A stretch of DNA of 64,000 bases from Streptomyces griseoluteus (GCA_000717735.1 JOBE01000037.1:12975-76974), one strand, 5' to 3'. Numbered from the stretch's first letter, positions 8,013 through 17,448 are shown. Program-made: numbers and translations. The notes: generated from the sequence alone by a model not told the origin.

Positions 8013-9290
8013 ATGCGCGGGATCAGTGGAATCAGCCGAAGGGGGCTGCTCGGGGCGGGTGTTGGTGCTGCGGCGGCCGTGGGTCTCGCCGCCTGTAGCT
8101 CCAATGAAAAGGATAAAACGGGACGTTCCGGACCGGGTAAGGGGGGCGACGTCTCGGCGGACCCGAGCACCGGCACCCCGACCAAGGACGACGTCCGGCT
8201 CATCGGCGACGGTTCCACCGCCGACACCGGGAAGCAGCCCCACCAGCCCGACGCCCCCGTCCCGCTCGAACCCGGCCAGACCCCGCCCCAGTTCGTGATC
8301 TTCTCCTGGGACGGCGCCGGCGAGGTCGGCAACGGCCTCTTCCCGCGCTTCCTCGAACTCGCCAAGAACCACGACGCGGCGATGACCTTCTTCCTCTCCG
8401 GGATCTACGTCCTCCCCGAGTCGAAGAAGAACCTCTACCGCCCGCCGAACAACCGCGTCGGCGCCTCGGACATCGGCTACCTCACCGACGACCACATCAA
8501 GGACACGCTGAAGTACGTCCGGCAGGCCTGGCTCGAAGGCCACGAGATCGGCACCCACTTCAACGGCCACTTCTGCGGCGGCTCGGGCTCCGTCGGCAAC
8601 TGGACCCCGGCCCAGTGGCAGAGCGAGATCGACCAGGCCATGAAGTTCGTCACCGAGTGGAAGACGAACAGCGGCTGGACCGACCTCGAACCGCTGCCCT
8701 TCGACTACTCCAAGGAACTCGTCGGCGGCCGCACCCCCTGCCTCCTCGGCCAGGACAACCTGCTCCCCACCGCCAAGCGGCTGGGCTGGCGCTACGACGC
8801 CAGCTCGCCCGGCGGCCGGCAGACCTGGCCCGTCAAGCGCCAGGGCATCTGGGACCTGCCGCTCCAGGCCGTGCCCTTCCCCGGGCACTCCTTCGAGGTC
8901 CTGTCCATGGACTACAACATCCTCGCCAACCAGTCGAAGAACACGACGAAGGGCATGCCCTCGCGCTACCCGGGCTGGCGCAAGCAGGCCACCGAGGCCC
9001 TGCTCGGCGGCTTCACGCGCGCGTACGAGTCGAACCGCGCGCCCTTCTACGTCGGCAACCACTTCGAGCAGTGGAACGGCGGCATCTACATGGACGCCGT
9101 CGAGGACGCGCTCAAGGGGATGGCCGGCAAGAAGGACGTCCGGCTCGTCTCCTTCCGGCAGTTCGTCGACTGGCTCGACGTCCAGGACCCGGCGATCCTC
9201 CGGAAGCTGCGCTCGCTCGACGTCGGACAGAAGCCCGCCGGCGGCTGGAACACCTTCCTCAGGCCCGTCTCGCCCACCCCGACCGCTTAG
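8013..9290 (+). CDS. Polysaccharide deacetylase-like lipoprotein
   Basis: A 425-residue exported lipoprotein. The N-terminus has a twin-arginine-like SRRGLLGAGVG segment and a lipobox ending LAACSS, so the mature protein begins at a lipidated cysteine and is anchored outside the membrane. The body resembles the NodB/polysaccharide deacetylase fold: FVIFSWDGAGEVGN carries the metal/catalytic aspartates and GHEIGTHFNGHF the H-x3-H metal site. It may act on cell-wall glycans. ATG at 8013 is chosen because it directly precedes the signal sequence. It sits between the hemL pair and the resABC-type operon, but a terminator upstream and a promoter downstream suggest it is transcribed alone. Confidence 0.82.
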   Translation: MRGISGISRRGLLGAGVGAAAAVGLAACSSNEKDKTGRSGPGKGGDVSADPSTGTPTKDDVRLIGDGSTADTGKQPHQPDAPVPLEPGQTPPQFVIFSWDGAGEVGNGLFPRFLELAKNHDAAMTFFLSGIYVLPESKKNLYRPPNNRVGASDIGYLTDDHIKDTLKYVRQAWLEGHEIGTHFNGHFCGGSGSVGNWTPAQWQSEIDQAMKFVTEWKTNSGWTDLEPLPFDYSKELVGGRTPCLLGQDNLLPTAKRLGWRYDASSPGGRQTWPVKRQGIWDLPLQAVPFPGHSFEVLSMDYNILANQSKNTTKGMPSRYPGWRKQATEALLGGFTRAYESNRAPFYVGNHFEQWNGGIYMDAVEDALKGMAGKKDVRLVSFRQFVDWLDVQDPAILRKLRSLDVGQKPAGGWNTFLRPVSPTPTA

Positions 9291-9296
9291 GCGATC

Positions 9297-9326
9297 TTGA
9301 CAAGGGGCTTTACGGGCACGTAGGGG
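9297..9326 (+). promoter_or_regulatory. Promoter of the cytochrome c maturation operon
   Basis: TTGACA (9297-9302), an 18-base spacer and TAGGGG (9321-9326) lie 42 bases before resA. The promoter is bracketed by the inverted pair GATCTTG (9293-9299) and CAAGATC (9333-9339), with an inner GGGCAC/GTGCCC pair, which could be a regulator site or a hairpin. Confidence 0.5.
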
Positions 9327-9367
9327 GGTGCCCAAGATCCCCCAAACGCCCATGCGAAACTTTTCAC

Positions 9368-9994
9368 ATGAGCCTTAGCAGTCGTGTCAGTCGCGCCGGT
9401 CGTGCCCCTCGACGCACCCTGCTCGCCGTCGGAGTGCTGTCCGCCGCCCTCACGCTCTCGGCCTGCAGCGGCGACAGCAACGGCAAGTCCGGCGGCGGTG
9501 GCAACACCAACTTCGTCACCAACACCGGCGGCATCTCCACCGCCGCCAAGGGCGAACGCGCCGCCACCGGCAAGCTCGCGGGCGAGACCCTCGACGGCAA
9601 GCAGCTCGACGTCGCCGACCTCAAGGGCAAGGTCGTCGTCCTCAACGCCTGGGGCTCCTGGTGCAGCCCCTGCCGCGCCGAGGCCCCGCACTTCGCGAAG
9701 GTCGCCGAGGACCTCAAGGACGAAGGCGTCGCGTTCGTCGGCATCAACACCCGCGACCCCAACAAGCAGCCCGCGATCGCCTTCGAAGAGGACTACGGGG
9801 TGACCTACCCCAGCCTCTACGACCCGCAGGGCAAGCTGATCCTCTTCGGCTTCCCCAAGGGCACCCTCAGCCTCCAGGGCATCCCCTCCACCGTCGTCCT
9901 CGACAAGGAGGGGAAGATCGCCGCCCGCTCGCTCATGGCGCTCAACGAGGAGAAGCTCCGGTCGATGATCGAGCCCCTCCTCAAGGAGAAGTGA
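9368..9994 (+). CDS. resA: ResA-like thioredoxin lipoprotein
   Basis: A 208-residue extracytoplasmic thiol-disulfide oxidoreductase that would reduce apocytochrome c heme-binding cysteines. A signal sequence ends in the lipobox LTLSAC; a Gly/Ser/Asn-rich linker follows. The thioredoxin domain carries the active site WGSWCSPCRAEAP around residue 97 and the cis-proline region LQGIPSTVVLD. ATG 9368 gives a proper signal peptide. It is the first gene of a resA-ccdA-resB-ccsB operon with very short gaps (4 bases to ccdA). CcdA would supply its electrons. Confidence 0.92.
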   Translation: MSLSSRVSRAGRAPRRTLLAVGVLSAALTLSACSGDSNGKSGGGGNTNFVTNTGGISTAAKGERAATGKLAGETLDGKQLDVADLKGKVVVLNAWGSWCSPCRAEAPHFAKVAEDLKDEGVAFVGINTRDPNKQPAIAFEEDYGVTYPSLYDPQGKLILFGFPKGTLSLQGIPSTVVLDKEGKIAARSLMALNEEKLRSMIEPLLKEK

Positions 9995-9998
9995 GCCG

Positions 9999-10736
9999 GT
10001 GAACGAGACGGTCACCAGCGGAGCCCTGCTGCTCGCCCTGCCCCTCGCGGTCCTCGGCGGCCTGGTCTCCTTCTTCTCGCCGTGCGTCCTCCCGCTCGTC
10101 CCCGGCTACCTCTCGTACGTCACCGGGGTCACCGGCACCGACCTCGCCGAGAGCCGGCGCGGCCGGATGACCGCGGGGGCCGTCCTCTTCGTCCTCGGCT
10201 TCACCGCCGTGTTCGTGTCCGGCGGGGCGCTCTTCGGCTACTTCGGGTCGACCCTGCAGGAGTACCGCGAGACGCTCACCACGGTCCTCGGCGTGCTCAT
10301 GATCCTCATGGGCGTCTTCTTCCTCGGCCTGATGCCCTGGTTCACCCAGCGCGAGTTCCGCTTCCACCGGAAGCCCGTCGCCGGCCTGGTCGGCGCCCCG
10401 CTGCTCGGCGCGCTCTTCGGCATCGGCTGGACCCCGTGCATCGGCCCGACGCTCGCGTCGGTCAACGCCCTCGCCCTGGAGCAGGCCAGCGCGGGGCGCG
10501 GCGCGATACTCGCCTTCGCGTACTGCCTCGGCCTGGGCGTACCGTTCGTGCTCGCCGCCATCGCCTTCCGCAAGGCGCTCGGCGCGTTCGGATGGGTCAA
10601 GAAGCACTATGCGTGGGTGATGCGGATCGGCGGCGGCATGATGCTCGTCACCGGTGTCCTGCTCCTCACGGGCGCGTGGGACAGCATGGTCGCCACGATG
10701 CAGGGCTGGTCCAGCGGTTTCACGGTGGGGATCTGA
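9999..10736 (+). CDS. ccdA: CcdA cytochrome c biogenesis membrane protein
   Basis: A 245-residue polytopic membrane protein that carries reductant from cytoplasmic thioredoxin across the membrane to ResA. The DsbD/CcdA signature is visible: SFFSPCVLPLVPGYLSYVTG near the N-terminus and GIGWTPCIGPTLASV in the middle each provide one redox cysteine. About six hydrophobic segments can be counted. GTG 9999 lies 4 bases after resA. The next gene, resB, begins 5 bases after its stop. Confidence 0.95.
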   Translation: MNETVTSGALLLALPLAVLGGLVSFFSPCVLPLVPGYLSYVTGVTGTDLAESRRGRMTAGAVLFVLGFTAVFVSGGALFGYFGSTLQEYRETLTTVLGVLMILMGVFFLGLMPWFTQREFRFHRKPVAGLVGAPLLGALFGIGWTPCIGPTLASVNALALEQASAGRGAILAFAYCLGLGVPFVLAAIAFRKALGAFGWVKKHYAWVMRIGGGMMLVTGVLLLTGAWDSMVATMQGWSSGFTVGI

Positions 10737-10741
10737 GTTCC

Positions 10742-12502
10742 ATGAGCACGACCGACACGTCCGGTACGACGGAGAACGACCGCAAGGCCGACGAGGCCGC
10801 CGGCGCCCAGCTGTCGACCGCCCCCACCGAGGACCGGAGCGAGACCGTCGTCGGCGGCCCCACGCTCGGGATCGTCGGCTGGGTCCGCTGGTTCTGGCGG
10901 CAGCTGACCTCCATGCGGGTCGCGCTGATCCTCCTCTTCCTGCTCTCCCTCGGCGCCGTCCCCGGCTCCCTCATCCCGCAGACCAGCGCGGACGAGCTGA
11001 AGGTCGCCGACTTCAAGAAGGCGCACGAGACCCTCACCCCGCTCTACGAGAAGCTCCAGCTCTTCGACGTCTACAGCTCCGCGTGGTTCTCCGCGATCTA
11101 CATCCTGCTGTTCGTCTCCCTCATCGGCTGCATCGTGCCCCGCAGCTGGCAGTTCGTCGGCCAGCTCCGCAGCCGCCCGCCGGGCGCCCCCCGGCGCCTC
11201 GACCGCCTTCCCGCGTACACGACCTGGCGTACGGAGGCCGGGCCCGAGCAGGTCCGCGAGGCCGCGCTCACCCTGCTCAAGGGCCGCCGCTTCCGCGCCC
11301 ACACGGCCGACGACGCCGTGGCCGCCGAGAAGGGCTACCTCCGCGAGGCCGGGAACCTGGCCTTCCACGTCGCCCTGATCGTGATGCTCGTCGCCTTCGC
11401 CTGGGGCCAGCTCTTCAAGTCCGAGGGCGGCAAGCTGATCGTCGAGGGCGACGGCTTCTCCAACACGCTCACCCAGTACGACGACTTCAAGTCGGGCTCC
11501 CAGTTCGGCACCGAAGAGCTGGAGCCGTTCAGCTTCACGCTGGACTCCTTCAACGGCACGTACGAGAAGAGCGGCCCCCAGCGCGGCACCCCCCGCACCT
11601 TCGAGGCGGCCGTCAGCTACTCGCAGGGCGGCGCCGACAAGAAGGCGGTCATCCGGGTCAACGAGCCGCTGAAGGTCGGCGACTCCAAGGTCTATCTGAT
11701 CGCCCACGGCTACGCGCCGGTCGTCACCGTCAAGGACGGCCGCGGCAAGGTCGTCTTCCACGGCGCCGTGCCCCTGCTGCCCATCGACAACAACATCACG
11801 TCCACCGGCGCCATCAAGGTGATGGACGGCTACCGCGACAAGAACGGCAAGAAGGAGCAGCTGGGTTTCCAGGCCTTCTTCGTGCCGACGTTCGCGGGCG
11901 CCGGCAAGGGCACGATGTTCTCGCAGTTCCCCGCGCTCGACTTCCCCGTCATGGCGCTCACCGGCTTCCACGGCGACCTGCGCGTGAACTCCGGCCTGCC
12001 GCAGAACGTGTACCAGCTCGACAAGTCCAAGATGACCCAGTTCACGGACCCGCACGGCAACAAGCTGGCCCAGCGGATGCTGCCCGGCGAGACCATGACG
12101 CTGCCCGGTGGTGCCGGCTCGATCACCTTCGAGAAGGAGATCAAGGAGTGGGCGAGCTTCCAGATCTCGCAGCAGCCCGGCAACGGCCTCGCCCTCGCGG
12201 GCGCGGTCGCCGCCATCGTCGGTCTGACCGGTTCGCTCTTCATCCAGCGGCGCCGGGTCTGGGTCCGTGCCGTACGGGGTGAGGACGGCGTGACCGTCGT
12301 CGAGATGGCCGGCCTCGGCCGGAGCGAGTCCGCCAGGCTGCCGGAGGAGCTGGGCGACCTCGCGGTCGCGCTCACGGCGGAGGCGCCCCCCGCCCCGCAA
12401 GCCGATCCGCAAGCCGATCCGGAAGCCGATCCGGAAGCCGTACCGGAACCCGCGGAAGATCCCGCAGAAGACCCCGCCCCTTCTGGAGAGGCCTACAAGT
12501 GA
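10742..12502 (+). CDS. resB: ResB cytochrome c synthase subunit
   Basis: A 586-residue membrane protein, the ResB/Ccs1 half of the System II heme lyase that, with CcsB, exports heme and attaches it to apocytochrome c. Segments such as LTSMRVALILLFLLSLGAVP, ILLFVSLIGCIVPRSWQF and LAFHVALIVMLVAFAWGQLF are the characteristic N-terminal membrane spans; a large extracytoplasmic domain follows, then a last span near LALAGAVAAIVGLTGSLF. The N-terminal ~35 residues and the C-terminal Pro/Asp/Glu repeats are poorly conserved tails. The stop overlaps the ccsB start. Confidence 0.95.
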   Translation: MSTTDTSGTTENDRKADEAAGAQLSTAPTEDRSETVVGGPTLGIVGWVRWFWRQLTSMRVALILLFLLSLGAVPGSLIPQTSADELKVADFKKAHETLTPLYEKLQLFDVYSSAWFSAIYILLFVSLIGCIVPRSWQFVGQLRSRPPGAPRRLDRLPAYTTWRTEAGPEQVREAALTLLKGRRFRAHTADDAVAAEKGYLREAGNLAFHVALIVMLVAFAWGQLFKSEGGKLIVEGDGFSNTLTQYDDFKSGSQFGTEELEPFSFTLDSFNGTYEKSGPQRGTPRTFEAAVSYSQGGADKKAVIRVNEPLKVGDSKVYLIAHGYAPVVTVKDGRGKVVFHGAVPLLPIDNNITSTGAIKVMDGYRDKNGKKEQLGFQAFFVPTFAGAGKGTMFSQFPALDFPVMALTGFHGDLRVNSGLPQNVYQLDKSKMTQFTDPHGNKLAQRMLPGETMTLPGGAGSITFEKEIKEWASFQISQQPGNGLALAGAVAAIVGLTGSLFIQRRRVWVRAVRGEDGVTVVEMAGLGRSESARLPEELGDLAVALTAEAPPAPQADPQADPEADPEAVPEPAEDPAEDPAPSGEAYK

Positions 12503-13581
12503 TCCTCGCCGCCACGACCGACGAGAGCCTGGCGCGGATGAGCGACCTGCTCATCTACTCCTCGATGGCCGTCTACACCCTGGCCTTCTTCGCCCACATC
12601 GCCGAGTGGGTGCTCGGCAGCCGCAGCAAGGTCGGCCGTACCGCCGCCGCCCTCACCGCGCGCGCCGGCGCGGCGACCTCCGCCGTGACCGTCCAGGTCA
12701 AGAAGGCCGGTGGCACCGCCGTCCTGGAGAAGCCGCAGGTCGTCACGCGTGCCGCGGCCGGCAGCCGGGACGTCCCCGACGGCCCCGGCGCGGCCGGTGG
12801 CACGGTCAAGGGCGATCTGTACGGCCGTATCGCCGTCTCGCTGACCGTCCTCGCCTTCGCGGTCGAGGCGTCGGGCGTGGTCACCCGGGCGCTCGCCGTG
12901 CAGCGGGCCCCCTGGGGCAACATGTACGAGTTCTCCACCACCTTCTCGACGGTGGCGGTCGGCGCGTACCTCGGCTTCCTCGTCGCGAAGAAGAACGTCC
13001 GCTGGATCGGTCTGCCGCTGGTCACCACGGTCCTGCTCGACCTGGGCATGGCCACCACCTGGCTGAAGACCCCGAGCGACCAGCTGGTTCCGGCGCTCGA
13101 CTCGTACTGGCTGTGGATCCACGTCTCCACCGCGATCTTCTGCGGTGCGGTGTTCTACCTCGGCGCGGTCGCCACCCTGCTGTACCTCTTCCGCGACTCG
13201 TACGAGAACAAGCTCGCGACCGGCGGCAACCCGGGGGCCTTCGCCCGCTCCGTCATGGAGCGGCTGCCCTCCGCGGCCTCGCTCGACAAGTTCTCGTACC
13301 GCGTCAACGCGGCCGTCTTCCCGCTCTGGACCTTCACGATCATCGCGGGCGCGATCTGGGCCGGCGACGCGTGGGGCCGCTACTGGGGCTGGGACGCCAA
13401 GGAGGTCTGGTCCTTCATCACCTGGGTCGGTTACGCCGCGTACCTGCACGCGCGCGCGACGGCCGGCTGGAAGGGGCGGAAGGCCGCGTACATCGCGCTC
13501 ATCGCCTTCGGCTGCTTCCTGTTCAACTACTACGGCGTGAACATCTTCGTGAGCAGCAAGCACTCGTACGCGGGCGTCTGA
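12499..13581 (+). CDS. ccsB: CcsB/CcsA heme-handling cytochrome c biogenesis protein
   Basis: A 360-residue membrane protein, the second half of the System II cytochrome c synthase. The heme-binding tryptophan-rich WWD-type motif is seen as WGRYWGWDAKEVWSFITW near residue 300, with further conserved spans such as WLWIHVSTAIFCGAVFYLG. GTG 12499 overlaps the resB stop (GTGA); an ATG at 12538 is an alternative. It closes the four-gene operon. Cytochromes of the bc1 complex would be its main substrates. Confidence 0.94.
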   Translation: MILAATTDESLARMSDLLIYSSMAVYTLAFFAHIAEWVLGSRSKVGRTAAALTARAGAATSAVTVQVKKAGGTAVLEKPQVVTRAAAGSRDVPDGPGAAGGTVKGDLYGRIAVSLTVLAFAVEASGVVTRALAVQRAPWGNMYEFSTTFSTVAVGAYLGFLVAKKNVRWIGLPLVTTVLLDLGMATTWLKTPSDQLVPALDSYWLWIHVSTAIFCGAVFYLGAVATLLYLFRDSYENKLATGGNPGAFARSVMERLPSAASLDKFSYRVNAAVFPLWTFTIIAGAIWAGDAWGRYWGWDAKEVWSFITWVGYAAYLHARATAGWKGRKAAYIALIAFGCFLFNYYGVNIFVSSKHSYAGV

Positions 13582-13625
13582 CGTCCGCGTTGGCACCGGG
13601 CGCGCCCCTGGGTGACGCTTGAGGT

Positions 13626-14162
13626 ATGAGCGAGATACCCCGGGGCAGCAGCGAGACCCATGACGGGGACACGCATCTGCTGCGGTTCGTGGTCGGCCTT
13701 CCGTACCCGTTGCCGACGGTCTGGAAGGCCGTCGCCTCCCCCGAGGGCCTGCCGGCCTGGCTCTGCGAGGCGGACCCGCTGGAGCCCCGGCTCGGCGGCC
13801 GGGTCACGCTGCGCTGGCTCAACAGCGCCACCGAGGTCTCGGGGCGGGTGACCGCCTGGGACCCGGACTACGTCGCCGAGTACACGGTCGATCCCACGAC
13901 CCACGGACGGATCCGGTTCCACCTGGAACCGGGCTCCTCCGGGGACGAGGGGTCGACCGTGCTGCGTTTCACCAACGAGGTGCGCGGGAGCCGCGAGTAT
14001 CGGCTCGACTGCCTGGCCGGCTGGCACGAGCACTTCGAGCGGCTCGCCGCCGCACTGGACGGCCGCCCGACGGACTGGCGCGACTGGACCCCCGAGCGGT
14101 GGCGGCATCTCCGGGGCCTGTACGAGCGGGACGAGGCGCCCTGGCCGAAGTGGGAGCCCTGA
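13626..14162 (+). CDS. SRPBCC (AHSA1-like) family protein
   Basis: A 178-residue protein with the START/Bet v1-like fold of the AHSA1 group. Visible elements are FVVGLPYPLPTVWKAVASPE, GLPAWLCEADPLEP, a GGRVTLRW strand and the long final helix LAGWHEHFERLAAALDG. Such proteins bind hydrophobic ligands or assist other proteins; nothing here shows a catalytic site. It starts 45 bases after ccsB and converges on an AraC-type regulator, so it may be read through from the cytochrome operon. Confidence 0.83.
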   Translation: MSEIPRGSSETHDGDTHLLRFVVGLPYPLPTVWKAVASPEGLPAWLCEADPLEPRLGGRVTLRWLNSATEVSGRVTAWDPDYVAEYTVDPTTHGRIRFHLEPGSSGDEGSTVLRFTNEVRGSREYRLDCLAGWHEHFERLAAALDGRPTDWRDWTPERWRHLRGLYERDEAPWPKWEP

Positions 14163-14181
14163 GACGCACCTGAGACCCACC

Positions 14182-15150
14182 TCAGGTCCGGGAGCGGGGG
14201 TGGTGCTGGTCGCGCCAGTCCCGGGGCGGCATTCCGTACGCCCGCTTGAACACCTTGCTGAAATGGGTCGCGTCCGCGAAGCCCCACCTCCGTCCGATCG
14301 CCGCGACGGTCCGGAGCCGGCCGTTCGGCCCGGCCAGCTCCCGCCTGCATTCGGCCAGGCGCCGGGTACGGATCCAGTCGCCCAGGGTGATCCCCGACCG
14401 GGACAGCACCGCGTAGAGCCGGCGTACGGAGATGCCGTGCGCGGCGGCGATCCGGGCCGCCGACAGATCGGGTTCGGCCAGGTGCTCCCGGATGTACCGG
14501 GTGATCCGCAGGCTGAGCGTCGCCTCCAGCGGCGCTCTGGCCAGGCTGTCGGCGCCGTGCCGGGACGCCAGGGCGGCGCGGAGCAGCTCGACGCTGGGTT
14601 CCACGACGGCGTCGGCGTGCGCGCCCTGGTGCAGTGCGTCGCTGGCGGCCAGCTGGGCGAAGTACGTGAAGGCGAGGCGCGCGACGGGGTCGTCGGCTCC
14701 CAGGGGGACCGCGCTGACATCGCGCAGAAGCCGCTCGGGGAGCGCGAGCGCCGCGCGGGGGAAGCGCAGGAAGTGGTGATCGACTCCCGCGTCGAAGAGG
14801 AGCGTGTAGGGAGCGGTCGACTCGTAGACGGCGAAGTCGCCCGGCCCGAGGAGGCACTCGCGGCCGTTCTGCACCACCAGGCTGGTGCCCGTCATCTGCA
14901 GGCCGAGGAAGACGGCCGGTTCCTCGTCCTTCCGGGCCAGTCGAGCCGTCCGGTGGATCGTGACCGCCGTCGCCCGTGCCGAGCAGATCGTGAGCGGCCC
15001 GACGGAGCCGAGTCCGATGCGGACGGAGAGGTCCTCGGCCGGGGGACGGTGATCGATGTCGACCGCCACCACGGACTCCCACACCGCCTGCCGGACCACT
15101 TCCTCCCGGTCCCGCGGCGGGATGGATGCGGTGTCCAGGACCGGGCTCAT
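14182..15150 (-). CDS. AraC family regulator with AraC-binding-like domain
   Basis: A 322-residue transcription factor. The N-terminal ~180 residues form the AraC-binding-like (cupin-type) ligand domain (LGPGDFAVYESTAPYTLLFD). The C-terminal ~100 residues carry two helix-turn-helix motifs: ARIAAAHGISVRRLYAVLS and VAAIGRRWGFADATHFSKVF, followed by the family ending YGMPPRDWR. ATG 15150 is preferred because AGGAAGG lies 8 bases upstream; a longer frame opens at 15264. It is convergent with the SRPBCC gene and divergent from a secreted peptidoglycan-binding protein, which may be its target. Confidence 0.9.
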   Translation of the reverse strand: MSPVLDTASIPPRDREEVVRQAVWESVVAVDIDHRPPAEDLSVRIGLGSVGPLTICSARATAVTIHRTARLARKDEEPAVFLGLQMTGTSLVVQNGRECLLGPGDFAVYESTAPYTLLFDAGVDHHFLRFPRAALALPERLLRDVSAVPLGADDPVARLAFTYFAQLAASDALHQGAHADAVVEPSVELLRAALASRHGADSLARAPLEATLSLRITRYIREHLAEPDLSAARIAAAHGISVRRLYAVLSRSGITLGDWIRTRRLAECRRELAGPNGRLRTVAAIGRRWGFADATHFSKVFKRAYGMPPRDWRDQHHPRSRT

Positions 15151-15208
15151 GAGACGGACCTTCCTGATGCGGCACGCGGTGCGGTGCGGTACCCGCTGCG
15201 GTACCTGC

Positions 15209-15242
15209 TGTCGTACTGACGGGGACTCCTGCACGTACGACA
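15209..15242. promoter_or_regulatory. Inverted repeat between AraC gene and PG-binding gene
   Basis: TGTCGTAC (15209-15216) and GTACGACA (15235-15242) form a spaced inverted repeat, and a related half-site ACGACA recurs at 15258-15263. It lies between two divergent genes and is a candidate AraC-type binding site. The gap also has a GCGGTAC duplication just upstream. Confidence 0.4.
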
Positions 15243-15360
15243 CAGTTCCCTGCGTGCACGACAAAGTCCGGGGTCCGCGGCTGACCTAGGGTCTATGGCG
15301 GGCCGTCACCGAGAGGGCGGTACCGATTCCGACAGCGACACCGACCGGAAGGACTGCATC

Positions 15361-15873
15361 GTGCAACGAGTTTCCAGGACGCTCCGCCTGCGCACCGGAG
15401 TGATGGGGGTCTTGGCGCTCCTCTTCGCCGCCGGCCTGACGGCCAGCCCGGTGATGACCACGCCCGCCCACGCCGCCTACGGCCCCTGCAACACCACCTC
15501 GTGGCGGGACGTGCCCACGCTCAGCGGCACCAGCAACGAGTACCGGGTCCCGGCCCGTACGGACAACGGACTCTCCTGCTACATGCGCTACTTCGAGGGT
15601 TCCCCGGCAGCCGTCGAAGAGCTCCAGAAGGCCATCATCATCTGTTACGGCGGCACGTGGGCCTCCCAGCGGATCGCCAACTCCGGCGGCGCCGACGGCG
15701 TCTACGGCACGGGCACGGTCGAGGCCGTCAAGTGGCTCCAGATCAACAGGCTGGGGCTCTCCGGAAGCGCCGACGGCGTCTACGGCCCCGACACCCGCAG
15801 CCGCATGCTGTGGCCGCACTACTACGACCGTGGCGCGCTGCTCTACAGCTGCACCAACCCGTCGACGTTCTGA
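15361..15873 (+). CDS. Secreted peptidoglycan-binding domain protein
   Basis: A 170-residue exported protein. A signal peptide spans about residues 1-36, with the basic start MQRVSRTLRLR, a hydrophobic core and a likely AHA-A cleavage site. The C-terminal half has two GADGVYG/SADGVYG turns typical of PG_binding_1 repeats, with TGTVEAVKWLQINRLG between them. Four or more cysteines suggest disulfides. No catalytic domain is present. GTG 15361 is chosen over an upstream ATG because GGAAGG precedes it and the signal peptide starts there. Confidence 0.83.
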   Translation: MQRVSRTLRLRTGVMGVLALLFAAGLTASPVMTTPAHAAYGPCNTTSWRDVPTLSGTSNEYRVPARTDNGLSCYMRYFEGSPAAVEELQKAIIICYGGTWASQRIANSGGADGVYGTGTVEAVKWLQINRLGLSGSADGVYGPDTRSRMLWPHYYDRGALLYSCTNPSTF

Positions 15874-15890
15874 GCGGCGACGGGTGAGGC

Positions 15891-17444
15891 TCATCCGCGC
15901 TTCGGCGGCAGGCAGGAGGCCGCCGGCGGGCGGCCTTCCGGCCAGGCGATCTGGACGAAGCGCTGTGAGCCGTCCTGGGCGAGTTCCACGATCGGGACCG
16001 CCTTGTTGTGCGGGTTCCCGTAGTTGTCCAGGCAGATCCAGCCGCTCGCGCCCTGCACCCGCAGCGAGCCCTTGACCTGCGGCCACTGCGTGGCCACGTC
16101 GGCGAGTTCCGGGTAGCGGGAGCCCTGCGGGGTGGCCTGGCGGATCGCGTGGACGGCCGTCGCCATCGCGTCGTACGCGACGATCGCCTGGCCGTCAGCC
16201 AGCGCCACCGGGTTCCCCTGCGGGGCCGCCCTGGCGATGTCCTTCAGGAAGTCCCCGTACGCCTGCTCGGAACCGCCCGTGCGGGGAACGGTCCGCCCCG
16301 GCGCCGCCCTCCAGGCGTCGGGGTGGGCGAGCGCCGCGTACCGCACGGTCAGCTTCGCCTTCAGGGCGCGCCGGTCGAGCTTCTCGTCCGCGCCCAGGTA
16401 CGAGCCCTCGTCGCCGGTCAGGACCGTGAAGGCGCGGTCGGCGCAGCCACGGGAGCCGAGTGCGTTGATGAACTGGCGCAGCTGGGTGTGGCGGCCCGCG
16501 AAGAACACCGTCTCGGCGCGGGTGTCGCAGATCAGATGGGTGATCTGGCGGAAGGTGTTGGCGGTGGTGCCCTCCTCGGTCGGGTCGGCGGGGGAGGTGA
16601 AGAGCGCCGGTTCGTGCGGCGCCCCCTTGAGATTGGCGGCGAAGGCCGCCTTGAGGGTGTCGGTGTAGTGGTCGCCGGTCCTGGTGTCCTGGACGAGGAA
16701 GGCCTTGGCGGCGTCCACCTTGCCGAAGTGGGCGAGGGCCTTCGCCTCGTCGCTGTTGGTGGGGGAGACGCGGGCGAGGCCGGGGTAGCGGTTGTTCCCG
16801 GCGCCGGGGCCGTTGGCGATGTCGTCGGCGGTGATGGTGGTGCCGACCACGGCGACCCCCGCGCCGGTGAGAGCGGCCACCGACTCGCGTATCTCGGTGG
16901 AGGAGGTGGCGACGCCGGAGACGGCCCGCAGCCGGTCGGGGGCGCCCGTCAGGGCGGTGAGCCGGTCGACGGTGGCGCGCCAGTGGGCGTTGCCCTTGCC
17001 GGTGTTGGCGAGGACGAGCCTGATCTTCGGGGTCTGGCTGTTGGACTGGTGGTTGGCGCGGTACTGGTAGGCGTACGCGCCCTGGAGTTCGTGCAGCACC
17101 TTGGTGCGCATGCCGGCGTCGGTGGAGGTCAGCGGCAGGAGCACGGCGACGGTCACGTACTCGCCCTCCTTGAGGGGGGCGTTCTCCCTGCCGATGGCTC
17201 CGGCGATGTCCCTGAGGTCGGCGATGCCGAAGTCGTGGCCGTCGCCGTTGACGCCGACGCACTCGTCGCTGCCCTCGGGGCGTTCGACGCCCGTCGCGCA
17301 GGAACGGTCCTCCGGAGTGGTGAGCCGGGCGACCCCGTATCCGCCGAGGCCCAGGACGACGGCGGCGGCGACGACGGAGGCGACGAGCTTCTGGCGGGGG
17401 GTGCGGACGTGGCGCCGCAGCCGGTCGGTCAGACGGTCGGGCAT
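15891..17444 (-). CDS. Membrane-tethered substrate-binding (LIV-type) protein
   Basis: A 517-residue protein with the type I periplasmic-binding fold of branched-chain amino acid receptors. Residues about 20-42 form one membrane anchor (VVAAAVVLGLGGYGV). The outer domain has VAVLLPLTSTDAGM, the receptor-like GVATSSTEIRESVAALTGAG, FLVQDTRTGDHYTDTLKAAF and YDAMATAVHAIRQA. It has no lipobox and no permease genes are nearby. Its start lies 4 bases after the stop of a P-loop ATPase gene on the same strand, so the two form an operon. The ligand is unknown; sensing rather than transport is inferred. Confidence 0.78.
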   Translation of the reverse strand: MPDRLTDRLRRHVRTPRQKLVASVVAAAVVLGLGGYGVARLTTPEDRSCATGVERPEGSDECVGVNGDGHDFGIADLRDIAGAIGRENAPLKEGEYVTVAVLLPLTSTDAGMRTKVLHELQGAYAYQYRANHQSNSQTPKIRLVLANTGKGNAHWRATVDRLTALTGAPDRLRAVSGVATSSTEIRESVAALTGAGVAVVGTTITADDIANGPGAGNNRYPGLARVSPTNSDEAKALAHFGKVDAAKAFLVQDTRTGDHYTDTLKAAFAANLKGAPHEPALFTSPADPTEEGTTANTFRQITHLICDTRAETVFFAGRHTQLRQFINALGSRGCADRAFTVLTGDEGSYLGADEKLDRRALKAKLTVRYAALAHPDAWRAAPGRTVPRTGGSEQAYGDFLKDIARAAPQGNPVALADGQAIVAYDAMATAVHAIRQATPQGSRYPELADVATQWPQVKGSLRVQGASGWICLDNYGNPHNKAVPIVELAQDGSQRFVQIAWPEGRPPAASCLPPKRG

Positions 17445-17448
17445 GGCG